This document shows positions 53,162 to 62,143 of a stretch of DNA of 64,000 nucleotides, in pieces. Made by a program: the position numbers and the translations under genes. A model generated the notes under the pieces. That model was not told the DNA's origin. It did no database searches and worked only from the letters and a program-made list of their open reading frames with translations. The number at the start of each line of letters is the position of its first letter. Within the stretch, counting starts at the first letter, position 1. The stretch lies in assembly GCF_000379685.1 (NCBI RefSeq), contig NZ_KB903250.1:558624-622623 (forward strand), written 5' to 3'. This stretch comes from Catelliglobosispora koreensis DSM 44566. GTDB taxonomy: Bacteria > Actinomycetota > Actinomycetes > Mycobacteriales > Micromonosporaceae.

Positions 53162-54252
53162 TCACTGTTGGTTCACTCGACCCGGCGTCACCTGACGCCC
53201 CGGTCGCGGCCCATTTCGGCGACCCGTTGCGCGAGCAGCGTCTCACCGGCGCTCTCGTTGACCGCACGCATCGCGGCGTGCTCCGGCTGACCGGACCGGA
53301 GCGGCTAACGTTCCTGCACAACATCACGACGCAGTACCTGCTTGATTTCCCTGATCTGACGGCCACTCAGTCGCTGATCCTGTCGCCGCATGGGCACATC
53401 GAGCACCATTTCTGGGTCACGTCCATCGGCGATGAGCTGTGGCTCGACACCGAGCCTGGATACGTCCAGGGGCTCGAAGAGTTCCTGCTGAAGATGCGTT
53501 TCTTCACGCAGGTCGAGATTTCCCTTGGCGGGCTTAACGTTTACTCGTTGCTCGGGTCCACTTTGGACCTCCCTGAGCCGTGGATAGGCGACGTGCCGCC
53601 CGCCAAGTTCGCGACCGGCGCCGTGCCAAACCGCGCGACGAGCACTTACCCGGTCAAAGCGTTGCCAGGCGGCGGTTTCGCCCGCCGCACCGCGCTGGGC
53701 ACCGATCTCCTCCTTCCACCGGACGCCGACCCTCTGGCCGTCACAGCCGCCCTCTTGGCCGGCCGATCTTCTTCCGGCGCCGCGTCCCTTACCGCTGGCA
53801 AACCGGACCTGTCCGCGGCGGCTGGCGAAAGCGGCGTGCAGCGAGCCGGGATCTGGGCATATGAGGCGTTGCGGGTGGCGGCGGGCGTGCCCCGGCTGGG
53901 GTTTGAGACCGATCACAAGACGTTGCCAAGCGAAGCGGGACTGACCGCCGTGGCTGTCCATCTGGAGAAGGGTTGCTATCGCGGGCAGGAGACGGTCGCT
54001 CGCGTGCACCACCTGGGCCGGCCGCCGCGCTCGCTGAGGCTGCTCCACCTCGATGGCGTCATGTCCGACAACCTTCCCGCGCAGGGCACGCCGATCACGT
54101 CAGGGGACCGAACCGTCGGCTTCATCGGCACGGCCGTGCGGCACTTTGAGGAAGGTCCTATTGCGTTAGGCGTCCTGAAGCAGAGAATTTCCGGTGACAC
54201 CCCCCTAGTTGCCGGAGAATCCACGGTTGCGGTTGAATCGAGCAATGACTAA
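53158..54252 (+). CDS. ygfZ: YgfZ/GcvT-like folate-binding protein
   Basis: The 364-residue protein has the GcvT-like fold and the YgfZ signature KGCYRGQE near residue 270. YgfZ/IBA57 proteins bind folate and support synthesis or repair of certain Fe-S enzymes. ATG 53158 has GGGAGG five bases upstream and overlaps the fur stop. The next gene overlaps its last 8 bp. Confidence 0.88.
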   Translation: MITVGSLDPASPDAPVAAHFGDPLREQRLTGALVDRTHRGVLRLTGPERLTFLHNITTQYLLDFPDLTATQSLILSPHGHIEHHFWVTSIGDELWLDTEPGYVQGLEEFLLKMRFFTQVEISLGGLNVYSLLGSTLDLPEPWIGDVPPAKFATGAVPNRATSTYPVKALPGGGFARRTALGTDLLLPPDADPLAVTAALLAGRSSSGAASLTAGKPDLSAAAGESGVQRAGIWAYEALRVAAGVPRLGFETDHKTLPSEAGLTAVAVHLEKGCYRGQETVARVHHLGRPPRSLRLLHLDGVMSDNLPAQGTPITSGDRTVGFIGTAVRHFEEGPIALGVLKQRISGDTPLVAGESTVAVESSND

Positions 54253-55072
54253 CGGAACGTTGATCACCGTCGCGCCAACCGGGGCCGAATCTGCCAAGGC
54301 TGATGTGCCAGCCCTGCCGGTCACGCTGGCGGAGCTGGTCTCCACCGCCAAGGAGTGCGAAGCGCTCGGGGCCAGCGTGATCCACGTTCATATCCGTGAC
54401 GATGACGCTCAGCCGTCGCTCGATCCGGCCCGGCTCAAGGACACCGTCGCCGCCCTGCGCGACGCGACGAGCCTGATCGTCCAGCTGTCGAGCGGCGGTT
54501 CCGTGCACGACCCGGAATCCTCGCGTCTTGCCGTGCTCGACGCGGCGCCCGACATGGCTAGCTGCACCATGGGCACCGTGAACTTCGGCGACGACGTGTT
54601 CATGAATCGCTGGGAGTTCATCGTCGAGCTGCACACGCGCATGCAAGACCGGGGCATCGTCCCCGAATACGAAATCTTCGATGTCGGACAGTTATGGTCG
54701 CTGGAGCGGCTGCTGAACAAGCACGGACTTCCGGCTGGAGGGCACGTTCACGTCGACTTCGTGATGGGCGTTCCGGGTGGCATGCCGGGCGATCTCAAGT
54801 CGCTGGCCGCTTGCGTCGCGGCTCTGCCTGACGGCGCGACCTTCTCGGCGACCGGCATTGGCCGGTTCACGCTGCCGGTGCTGCTGGGCTCTTTGAGCGC
54901 TGGCGGCCACTTGCGCGTGGGCATGGAAGACACGGTCACCTACGCCAAGGGCCAGCCCGTCGAGTCGAACATGCAGCTCGTTGCCCGGGCCGCGGCCTTC
55001 GCTCGGCTAGCCCAGCGGCCACCGCTCACGACGGCCGAAGCCCGGGACATGCTCGGCATTAGCTCACGCTGA
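54245..55072 (+). CDS. BKACE-family beta-keto acid cleavage enzyme
   Basis: The 275-residue TIM-barrel protein belongs to the beta-keto acid cleavage enzyme family (formerly DUF849; prototype 3-keto-5-aminohexanoate cleavage enzyme). The zinc pair H48/H50 in HVHIRD, PTGAE near the N-terminus and VMGVPGGMPG are present. The family condenses a beta-keto acid with acetyl-CoA; the actual substrate varies widely. ATG 54245 overlaps the ygfZ stop. Confidence 0.85.
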   Translation: MTNGTLITVAPTGAESAKADVPALPVTLAELVSTAKECEALGASVIHVHIRDDDAQPSLDPARLKDTVAALRDATSLIVQLSSGGSVHDPESSRLAVLDAAPDMASCTMGTVNFGDDVFMNRWEFIVELHTRMQDRGIVPEYEIFDVGQLWSLERLLNKHGLPAGGHVHVDFVMGVPGGMPGDLKSLAACVAALPDGATFSATGIGRFTLPVLLGSLSAGGHLRVGMEDTVTYAKGQPVESNMQLVARAAAFARLAQRPPLTTAEARDMLGISSR

Positions 55073-56061
55073 TTTCGACCGCCTGCATGATGTCGCGGTA
55101 GTAGTGGACGCCTGCCTCTGGCGCACCGAGGTGTTGTCGATCCACGCCAGTCCCCCGATCATGACGTCGTTGTCCTGTCCCGGCGGAAGAGCGAAGTCAT
55201 GGTTGGCCACGATCGCCCCGCTCGCCAAGTCGACCGTCGTGATGACGAAGTCGTGGCATCCGTTCAGATCGGCGTGGGTGATGCTGACCTAGATCTTGCC
55301 GTCGATTCCGGTGGCTCTGCTCGAACCCACCGGGCCTAGGTCGAGGAGCAAGGTTTCCTTACCGGAGCGCAGATCGTGCGCGATCAGCTTGTCATCGCGA
55401 ACCAACAGCGCCCGTCCATTGTGGACACCCGCTAGTTCCGGTGGATGGCAACGCTTATGGACATTGCGCAGCACCGACTGCATACACTGCGGGCCGATCA
55501 CGATCAGTGGCTTCTCCACGTCAGCGACACAATCGCCGTCTTCGCGCCGTTCCCCTGGCCTGAGGTCCTTGAACCCCAGCACGACCCAGCCGCCGGCACC
55601 ATCGCCTCAACGAACGTCACGCCTTTGACCGCTGGCATCGGGCGCGTTGTGCCATCGGCGAGCACTTCGAGCTGTTGCGCGAGCACACCGATCGTGCCCG
55701 GCGGGGCATCCTCGGGTTTGTTGACTACCGACTCGTCGGTCAGATTCGGTCCGCTGAGATAGCCGCCGCCAGTCAGGAACAACCGCTGCTCCATCGTGAC
55801 CGGGCGCGGTTTGACCGACGGGGAAACCGGTGCGGGAGAAGCGATCTCGGCACCTGGCGCGGGCGGGGGATGCGGCAGTGCCACCGGCACCACGATCGCA
55901 GCCGCGGTCACGAGAGCGATGCCCAGCGAACCGCCGTAGAAGCGCCTTCTTTTGCGGGTGACGGCCTTACGGCGTACCCCCAAAAGGTCTTGAGGAGCGG
56001 GAGGCACCGCGCGGGCCGCAGCCGAAACGATGGACCCGATGTCGCCGAAATCTTCATTCAT
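55059..56061 (-). pseudogene. Decayed membrane-anchored sensor/anti-sigma-like gene
   Basis: The intact N-terminus (MNEDFGDIGSIVSAAARAVPP, basic patch, membrane helix) starts at 56061, overlapping the sigma-factor remnant. At about 55590 the frame shifts: the coherent sequence WVVLGFKDLRPGERREDG continues in another frame. A TAG at 55289-55291 interrupts KI*VSITHADLNG, where Tyr would fit. Near 55120 the frame shifts again to GAPEAGVHYYRDIMQAV and ends at 55059. The outer part reads like a beta-propeller-type domain (HDLRSGKETLLLDLG; TTVDLASGAIVANHDFALPP). At least three lesions show it is dead, unless sequencing errors explain them. Confidence 0.8.
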
Positions 56062-56437
56062 GATTGGCCCCGGTCAGTGCGGCGCGCAGCATGGAAAGCG
56101 CTCGCGACAAACGGCTTTTGACAGTTCCAAAAAGATCCGGCACACCACGACGGACCGTTGCGGCCACGGCAGCCACGCCAGCAACTCAGCCGCCAGAAGC
56201 CCGGCGCCAGCGGGAAGTCGCCCAGCCGCCGGGATTGTCGTGCCGCGACACCTTCGCCCAATGCATGTAGGCCCTGGTCGTCGCCTCGTCCGCAGCCTCC
56301 CGGGCGAGGTCGTGGTTGGTGAGCGTGATGGCCAGCGCCCGGTACACCCGGTCTGCCTGAGACCGGTAGAAATCCTCGAACTGCATGGCCTCGTCCGCTT
56401 TGGTGGCTGCCGTCACGGGAACGGCGATCGTAACCAT
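56054..56437 (-). pseudogene. ECF sigma factor remnant with internal deletion
   Basis: From 56437 the frame encodes sigma region 2 (MQFEDFYRSQADRVYRALAI, then ...REAADEATTRAYMHW...HDNPGGW) and then runs into a stop near 56185. In another frame the end of region 4 survives (GTVKSRLSRALSMLRAALTG) up to TGA 56054. The part between, most of region 4 and the linker, is missing. With the following membrane gene it formed an ECF sigma/regulator pair that has been lost. Confidence 0.8.
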
Positions 56438-56501
56438 GCCTCGTACACGCAGGCCACCCCGTTGGCGTTCCCTGGTTTCCCGATCTGCTAGGCATACAGG
56501 T

Positions 56502-57410
56502 GTGAAGACCTACTCGGGCGGCGTGGCCCTGGCATCGATCGAGCGCAGCGGTTTCGTGGAGGGATGGCATCACGGCTCGGTCGTCGTGCTTTCCGCGTCA
56601 GGCGACATGATCGACTCGGCTGGTGACGTCCGCGGCCCGGTCATGCCGCGCTCGGCCAACAAACCGTTCCAGACCACGGGCATGCTCCGGCTGGGTCTTC
56701 CCACCACCGATCCGGCCGACCTCGCGCTGATCTCAGCGTCGCATTTCGGGGAAGAGAAACATCTTCAACGGGTACGCGCGTTGCTCGCGAAGGCTGGGCT
56801 TTCCGAAGGCGACTTGCGGACGCCGCCCGACTGGCGGCTGACCTACCCGGCCGGAACGCTCAAGCTTCCGATCTTTATGAACTGCTCCGGCAAGCACGCC
56901 GGCATGCTGATGACTTGTGTCGTCAAGGGATGGACGACAGACGACTACTACGAGCCCACCCATCCGCTGCAGGTCGCCTTGACCGCGACCATCGAGGAGT
57001 ACGCTGGGGAATCCGTTGCGGCCACAGGGATTGACGGCTGCGGCGCCCCGGCCGTCGCGATCTCGCTGCTCGGTCTGGCTGGCGGATTCCTGCGTGTGTC
57101 CGGTGAGAACGTGGCCGACGCCATGCGAGCTTTTCCTGACCTCGTCAGCGGGACGGACCGTGATGACGATCTGCTCATGCGCGCCGTCCCCGGTCTAGTG
57201 TCCAAAGTGGGCGCCGAAGGCATCTGGGCCGCCGCCATCCCAGGCGTTGGCGCGATCGCCATGAAGATCGATGACGGATCCTCCCGCGCTCGTGGCCCAG
57301 TGATGCTTTCCGCGTTGCGGCGCTTGGGAATCCAAGCCGACATCCCCGGGCTTGCCGCTCCGCTACTCGGGCGCGGCAAGCCAGTCGGCGCTGTCCACTC
57401 GCTGTGGTGA
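56502..57410 (+). CDS. L-asparaginase II-type (PF06089) protein
   Basis: The 302-residue protein shows the asparaginase II family motifs RSANKPFQ, NCSGKHAGML and IDGCGAPA. The prototype hydrolyses L-asparagine and is unrelated to the classic type I/II fold of E. coli AnsA/B. No signal peptide is seen, so it is cytosolic. GTG 56502 gives the family N-terminus; there is almost no ribosome site. The gene ends 3 bp before the stop of the convergent membrane-phosphatase gene. Confidence 0.85.
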   Translation: MKTYSGGVALASIERSGFVEGWHHGSVVVLSASGDMIDSAGDVRGPVMPRSANKPFQTTGMLRLGLPTTDPADLALISASHFGEEKHLQRVRALLAKAGLSEGDLRTPPDWRLTYPAGTLKLPIFMNCSGKHAGMLMTCVVKGWTTDDYYEPTHPLQVALTATIEEYAGESVAATGIDGCGAPAVAISLLGLAGGFLRVSGENVADAMRAFPDLVSGTDRDDDLLMRAVPGLVSKVGAEGIWAAAIPGVGAIAMKIDDGSSRARGPVMLSALRRLGIQADIPGLAAPLLGRGKPVGAVHSLW

Positions 57411-57413
57411 GCT

Positions 57414-59375
57414 TTACGCGCTCGGCCAGCGCAGCGAAACGGTCGTGACGAGCGGAAGGTGATCTGAGGCGGTCACCTTGCTCAGCACCTCAAACTGCGA
57501 GAAGACCACCTTGGGGGTGCCGAAAATCCAGTCCACGCGGTTGGTCGCGGGGGCGCCCGGCGAGGTCCAAACCGGAGGGTACCCAGCCGCGTCCTGCGCC
57601 GAGAACATGCCGCCCCTGGCGAACGCCAGCGGTTCGCTCCAGGTCGGCCAGAAGTTCAGGTCACCGGCCACCACGTCGGGCTCTTGCGTCAGCACCGTTT
57701 CGATCTGATCGAGGCGGGTCGGGGTGTTCTGCTTCTTGTGCGTCAAGTGTGTGGTCAGCAAGTCCACGCCACCAACGGTCGCCTTGAGATAGGAACGCAT
57801 CATCGGGCCCTGCCCGAAGGGCAACTGTCCTGTTTGGACATTCGTCACCGGGATGCGGCTCAGCAGCAGATTGCCGAACTGGCCGTCAGCGGCCGGCCCC
57901 CAGTGGAACGTCATGCCCAGGTCACGGGCGAGGTATTCAGCGACGTCGACGCCGCCACCGATGGTCCAGCCGCGGCTAACCTCTTGCAGCACAACAACAT
58001 CGGGGTCAGCGGCTCTGATGGCGTCAGCGAGCTGTTGCGGGTTGACCGTCCCGCTGGCGTCGTCGCGGCCGTATTTGATGTTCCAGGACATGAGCCGGAA
58101 ACCGTTGGCTTCTGGCTGTTTCGCCCGGCTGTCCGGTGCCGTGGCCCAAACCGCCGCAGGCACGAGCATGGAGAAAGCCACCAGAATCAGCAAACTCCCT
58201 TGAGCGGTCGCCATCATGATCTTGCGCACGCGGCCCGTCCCGCTGCTCTGCAACGGACCGGCATTGCCCGTCTTGCCGCTGATCGGGCCGGTCATCGTGC
58301 CCCTCGCCGCGGCCAGCGGACCATCGCTGGCCGGCCGTCCGGTGAGCGAACTGCCTGACAGCGGTCCCTTGGGCTCGGTCCTCGCGGCTGGCTTCGCCTT
58401 CAGCTGCCTTGCGTGGAGCGTTTTGTACGCCTTGCTGGACACGGCAGCCAGGCCCAGAATCGCGGCCGTGCCAAGGATCAGCAGCCGGTTGTCGAACGGC
58501 AGCGGCATGTCGTAGTTCAGCTGGAAGAGCAGCACGGGCAGCACCCATACCAGCCCATAGACCCACGTTCCGCGATTACTCTGCTTCGCCAAAGCTGACC
58601 GCAACGCGAGCGCCGCACCGGCTTGGGCCAGCACGAGTCCGCCGAGGACAATCGCCGTTTCGATGCTCCACCACGCCGCCGCGACGCCAGCCAACAGCAT
58701 CAGCAAGCCCGCCCAGCCCGGGATGCCGGGTCTTCTGCTCAGCTCAGCTGACACCGCTAGCCCGGCGAGCATGACCGGGATCACCCAGCCGAGCGCCAGC
58801 CCCGACTGTGAGGCCGCGAAAGACGGGCTGCCGATGGTGGTTGTCCACAGGGCTAGATAACAGCCCAGCACCCAAATGCGGCCGTTAACGGGCGCGTCTG
58901 GGTCAGGGGGTGGAGACGAGAGAGCCAGCCAAGCGGCGACGGCAAACAAAGCCACCATCGGCAGGCCCCACCAGAAGGTCCAAATCGGATCCCAGGTCAC
59001 CGTCATCGAACGGATCACCAAGTCGAGCACGCCGCCAGCCAGCAGGCCGGTCACCGCGCCACTGCCAGCCCGGCGCACGGCGACCGCTAGCGCGATCATG
59101 CCTAGTACGGCACCGGCGCCGACGATGGCGATGTTGGGCACGAACTGGGCCACCGCTCTGGCCAGGAAAAGGAACACCACGATCACCGGTGCCGAAAGCC
59201 GCCGCAGCGTGCCCAGCACCGCACCCGGCAGCACGAAAAGTCCAATCGCGACGCCCGCGGCGGGAATGATGCCGATGCCGCCCGCCACCGCATCGAGCAA
59301 CGGCCCGGCAGCCCGCAACAACTCAACCGTGCCAGCGAACAGAAGCGCGACAAGGGCTAGGGGTTTGCCGCTCAT
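57414..59375 (-). CDS. Polytopic membrane protein with endonuclease/exonuclease/phosphatase domain
   Basis: From ATG 59375 the 653-residue protein has about ten N-terminal membrane segments (1-325), a cytosol-like basic/Gly-rich linker and another membrane helix near 400. The C-terminal EEP domain (about 425-650) has MSWNIKYG, LQEVS, AGDLNFWP and SDHLPLV, giving Asn, Glu, Asp and His catalytic residues. EEP domains cleave phosphodiesters in nucleic acids, inositides or sphingomyelin. Placed after a helix, the domain may face outside and act on lipid head groups (inference). The start overlaps the EI24/CysZ-like gene stop. Confidence 0.8.
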   Translation of the reverse strand: MSGKPLALVALLFAGTVELLRAAGPLLDAVAGGIGIIPAAGVAIGLFVLPGAVLGTLRRLSAPVIVVFLFLARAVAQFVPNIAIVGAGAVLGMIALAVAVRRAGSGAVTGLLAGGVLDLVIRSMTVTWDPIWTFWWGLPMVALFAVAAWLALSSPPPDPDAPVNGRIWVLGCYLALWTTTIGSPSFAASQSGLALGWVIPVMLAGLAVSAELSRRPGIPGWAGLLMLLAGVAAAWWSIETAIVLGGLVLAQAGAALALRSALAKQSNRGTWVYGLVWVLPVLLFQLNYDMPLPFDNRLLILGTAAILGLAAVSSKAYKTLHARQLKAKPAARTEPKGPLSGSSLTGRPASDGPLAAARGTMTGPISGKTGNAGPLQSSGTGRVRKIMMATAQGSLLILVAFSMLVPAAVWATAPDSRAKQPEANGFRLMSWNIKYGRDDASGTVNPQQLADAIRAADPDVVVLQEVSRGWTIGGGVDVAEYLARDLGMTFHWGPAADGQFGNLLLSRIPVTNVQTGQLPFGQGPMMRSYLKATVGGVDLLTTHLTHKKQNTPTRLDQIETVLTQEPDVVAGDLNFWPTWSEPLAFARGGMFSAQDAAGYPPVWTSPGAPATNRVDWIFGTPKVVFSQFEVLSKVTASDHLPLVTTVSLRWPSA

Positions 59376-60121
59376 CGCGTGTTCAGCCCGAACACCTGCC
59401 GGGTTAGCAGCGCTCCCCCGGCCACCGCGGCCGGCATGATGAGCACCGCTCCCAGCGGAATCAGAAAGCAGGCGAAAACCGCGACACCAAAGCCGACCGA
59501 CATAGCTTTGTTCTGCCGCAACAACTTTCGGCGGTCGGTCAGGCGCAGGCCACGACGCTGGAACGGGATGCCAACGAGTTCCTGCGTGAGGAACCAGCCA
59601 CCGATGAAGGCGGCCACGACAGGAATGACCGTCTGGCCCACCACCGGGATCAAGCCGAGGAAGAACAACGGAATGCTGATGAGCAACGTGACCATCACCA
59701 GCCGCAAGGAGTCCCCGAGACTGCGGCGCAGCGACTTGTGCCACGACACCTCAACCTCGTTAGGCACACCGCCGAGCTCGTTTTCCACCGACTCCGCGAT
59801 CGCCTCATAGAACGGATCGCCAATGAGCAGCGTGATGCCGGTGAAACTCACAATCGCCAGCAACCCGGAAACCCCGATGATGGCCGCCCCGGCCGCGAGC
59901 CGGACCGCCACGCGCAGATCTTCATTCCAGTCCTGGGCGAACCAGTTCGTGGACAGCTCAGACAGCGAGTCGATGTTGTAGAACAGCGCGATAAACGCAC
60001 CGACGAACAGAGCCAGGCTGATCACCGCGGGGATGAAGCCGAGCAGCAACAGCTTGGGGCGGCGGGCTACCGCTTTGATCCCGCGAAACAGGAAACCTAT
60101 GCCCGCAAAGAAATTCCTCAT
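59372..60121 (-). CDS. EI24/CysZ-like membrane protein
   Basis: The 249-residue protein has about four to six hydrophobic segments and the family motif GDPFYEAIAE. CysZ members are sulfate permeases; actinobacterial EI24-domain proteins are mostly uncharacterised. It overlaps the alpha/beta-hydrolase gene before it and the EEP gene after it by 4 bp each, so all are one transcription unit. Confidence 0.8.
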   Translation of the reverse strand: MRNFFAGIGFLFRGIKAVARRPKLLLLGFIPAVISLALFVGAFIALFYNIDSLSELSTNWFAQDWNEDLRVAVRLAAGAAIIGVSGLLAIVSFTGITLLIGDPFYEAIAESVENELGGVPNEVEVSWHKSLRRSLGDSLRLVMVTLLISIPLFFLGLIPVVGQTVIPVVAAFIGGWFLTQELVGIPFQRRGLRLTDRRKLLRQNKAMSVGFGVAVFACFLIPLGAVLIMPAAVAGGALLTRQVFGLNTR

Positions 60122-61020
60122 TGATTGAGAAAGGTACTCACGCGCTCGCGGAGGTCAAGTCGTTCGTGCCACAAGACCGATGGGCGGTTGTAGATGTGCA
60201 GGCTGGCGTGCGGAAGCACTTCGGCCAACTCCATCGCCACCGAACTCGGGTGCAGCTCGTCGCCGATGCAGCCGATCACGAGCGCCTTGGCGGTCACGTC
60301 GCGCAGCAGATTGGCACTAGGCACCGCGATCTGGTCCGGCAGGCTGAGCAGACCCTCGCTGAGCCCGCTGTTCATGAGATTGCTGATTCGCTGGCGCACA
60401 TAGGCCCAGCCGCCGCTGCCGTGCCGCAACGTTGGCGGGATCTCCTCGACCACCGCGTTGGCCACGGCCGCCACATCGCCGCTGCCGATCGCGTCGAGCA
60501 AAGCGGACAGTCGCGCCCTCGCGGCTGCGGGACGCGGTTTGTCGAGCACAGCGGGAAGAAAGAAAACGACCTTCTCGAACCGGTCGGGAGTCTCGGCAAG
60601 CAGGCGGCACAACGCCCCGGCACCGAGGCTGACCCCCAGCGCACGCGTCGCCCCAGCCTGATCGGCGATGGCCCGCAAATCCCGGGCCAAGTCGCCGTAA
60701 TCCCAGCCCCCCTCGGGGGAATCGCTGTCGCCGTGTCCCCGGAACTGAAAGAACACCCGTTTGCCGGCCACTCCACTGGCCAGTGGACGGGTCTCGGCGA
60801 TCCCGTGACCCAGACCGTGCGCGAAGACCGTCACCGGCTGACCCACGCCCGTCACAAGCCGCTCCAGGCGAACCCCGTGCGACGTGGTCACGATCTCGGT
60901 GGGAAGACTCGGCGGGGCGGGCCGTCCTGTGGCCGGAGCCGAGTTACGCGGCTTGCCGTACCGGCGGGGAAACCCGTCCGGCGGCGGTGGCCAGCGCAGA
61001 TCCGGGGTGCCGCCGTTCAC
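60118..61020 (-). CDS. Alpha/beta hydrolase
   Basis: The 300-residue protein has the nucleophile elbow GVSLGAG, an oxyanion region TVFAHGLGHG, and late Asp (GCIGDELHP) and His candidates. The first 45 residues are Pro-rich. It has no signal peptide. It starts at GTG 61020, overlapping the DUF2516 stop. Substrate unknown; an esterase or thioesterase role is likely. Confidence 0.82.
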   Translation of the reverse strand: MNGGTPDLRWPPPPDGFPRRYGKPRNSAPATGRPAPPSLPTEIVTTSHGVRLERLVTGVGQPVTVFAHGLGHGIAETRPLASGVAGKRVFFQFRGHGDSDSPEGGWDYGDLARDLRAIADQAGATRALGVSLGAGALCRLLAETPDRFEKVVFFLPAVLDKPRPAAARARLSALLDAIGSGDVAAVANAVVEEIPPTLRHGSGGWAYVRQRISNLMNSGLSEGLLSLPDQIAVPSANLLRDVTAKALVIGCIGDELHPSSVAMELAEVLPHASLHIYNRPSVLWHERLDLRERVSTFLNQ

Positions 61021-61322
61021 CAGTGCCCCTCGGACACATCCTTCAATCCACGCCTGGTCTCTAGCAGGTAGTAGGCGGCCGCACCGATGCCGATGAAGAA
61101 GTAGAACCGCCCGAAGAAGATCACGAGCGGGGTGCCGATGAGCAGACCGCCCAGCAGAAGCAACCAGTGGTTCTTCTGGAAACCGCCGAGCGCGGCGAAC
61201 TTATCCGGGCGTTGCGTCAGCACATGGATGATCGCCCAGAGCATCAAGACCAGGTAGACCGCGATGATCCCCCAGTTGAGGAAGGTCAAGACTGATCCAT
61301 AGAACAACGGCGCGGCGAGCAT
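61017..61322 (-). CDS. DUF2516 family membrane protein
   Basis: The 101-residue protein has three hydrophobic segments (LNWGIIAVYLVLMLWAII; WLLLLGGLLIGTPLVIFF; FFIGIGAAAYYL) and ends in a charged tail (RRGLKDVSEGHW). It matches the actinobacterial DUF2516 family, found next to hbhA in mycobacteria (Rv0476) as here. Function unknown. Confidence 0.85.
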   Translation of the reverse strand: MLAAPLFYGSVLTFLNWGIIAVYLVLMLWAIIHVLTQRPDKFAALGGFQKNHWLLLLGGLLIGTPLVIFFGRFYFFIGIGAAAYYLLETRRGLKDVSEGHW

Positions 61323-61334
61323 GTATCACAGCTT

Positions 61335-61373
61335 AAGGCGCACCGGGCGGGAGATCCCCAGCCGGTGCGCCTT
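61335..61373. terminator. Hairpin between hbhA-like and DUF2516 genes
   Basis: AAGGCGCACCGG (61335-61346) pairs perfectly with 61362-61373. T-richness is weak on the minus strand (CCTTAAGC), so it may reduce rather than abolish readthrough into the DUF2516 operon. Confidence 0.6.
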
Positions 61374-61401
61374 GAATTTTGTCTATCCGAAAGTCGCGCT
61401 G

Positions 61402-61713
61402 TTAGGCAGCGGCGGTGGTCTTCTTACGCGGAGCGGCCTTCTTGGCGGCAGCCTCGGGCTCCTGCGGCTTCGGGGCCGGGGGAACGTCACCCTTGGAAGC
61501 GAAAGCACGCTCGCCACGGGTCACCAGCGTCGTGAAGACCTCTTCGGCCTTGGCCGTCGCGACCGCGGTGCCGGCGATGACCTGCTCGCGGACCTTAGCC
61601 GTGTCGATGGTGGCGGCCTTGTCGCTCAGCTTACGCAGCTGCTCGACGACGATGTCGCCAACGCCAGCGGCGGCGTAAACGGCCTTCGGGTACTTCGTCT
61701 TGGTCTCAGTCAT
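61402..61713 (-). CDS. HbhA-like Lys/Ala-rich protein
   Basis: The 103-residue protein has an N-terminal helical region (YPKAVYAAAGVGDIVVEQLRK) and a Pro/Lys/Ala-rich tail (EAAAKKAAPRKKT). It has the layout of heparin-binding haemagglutinin, which in mycobacteria binds sulfated glycans and lipid bodies. It is about half the length of mycobacterial HbhA, lacking most of the coiled coil. The ribosome site GGGAGA is good. It overlaps the XRE gene by 8 bp, the same order as Rv0474-Rv0475. Confidence 0.7.
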   Translation of the reverse strand: MTETKTKYPKAVYAAAGVGDIVVEQLRKLSDKAATIDTAKVREQVIAGTAVATAKAEEVFTTLVTRGERAFASKGDVPPAPKPQEPEAAAKKAAPRKKTTAAA

Positions 61714-62053
61714 TGTCTTTCTCCCTGCTGTTTTCGCGCACGAACGTTTCGTAGATCTGTGTCAATGACTGCTTCTGCGCGACTGTGAGAAGAGGGTCGC
61801 CAGCGATGGCCACCAGCGTCCCTTCACCGTCATCAGAGCCGAGCAGTCCCGCCTTGAGGTACATGGCCGGGGTGGACACCCGCAGCGCGGCGGCGATGGA
61901 AGCGAGCACCTCGGCAGAGGGCTTGCGCAGCCCACGCTCGATCTGGCTCAGATAGGGATTGCTGATGTTGGCCTGCTCAGCCAGCTGACGCAGGGAGATG
62001 CGGGCGTTTTCCCGCAAACCCTTGATAAAAGCGCCGATGTCTGAGCTCTGCAT
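61706..62053 (-). CDS. XRE-family transcriptional regulator
   Basis: The 115-residue protein (ATG 62053) has an N-terminal HTH_3 domain (FIKGLRENARISLRQLAE, then ISNPYLSQIERGLRKPS) and a short C-terminal helical domain. It corresponds to Rv0474 by position before hbhA. A near-perfect 18-bp inverted repeat at 62084-62124 lies 30 bp upstream and may be its operator. Confidence 0.85.
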   Translation of the reverse strand: MQSSDIGAFIKGLRENARISLRQLAEQANISNPYLSQIERGLRKPSAEVLASIAAALRVSTPAMYLKAGLLGSDDGEGTLVAIAGDPLLTVAQKQSLTQIYETFVRENSREKDND

Positions 62054-62083
62054 GCGCTCAAGGCTAATTCGGAGCGCTAACAA

Positions 62084-62124
62084 GTGCTAGCTGTAGCAAG
62101 CATGACGCTTGCCACAGCTAGCAC
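62084..62124. promoter_or_regulatory. 18-bp inverted repeat between pstB and the XRE gene
   Basis: GTGCTAGCTGTAGCAAGC (62084-62101) is inverted at 62107-62124 with one mismatch and a five-base loop. It is both 20 bp after the pstB stop, so could act as a terminator, and 30 bp before the XRE start, so could be an operator. No T-run follows on the minus strand. Confidence 0.6.
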
Positions 62125-62143
62125 CGCTGATCATGGGCCTGGC

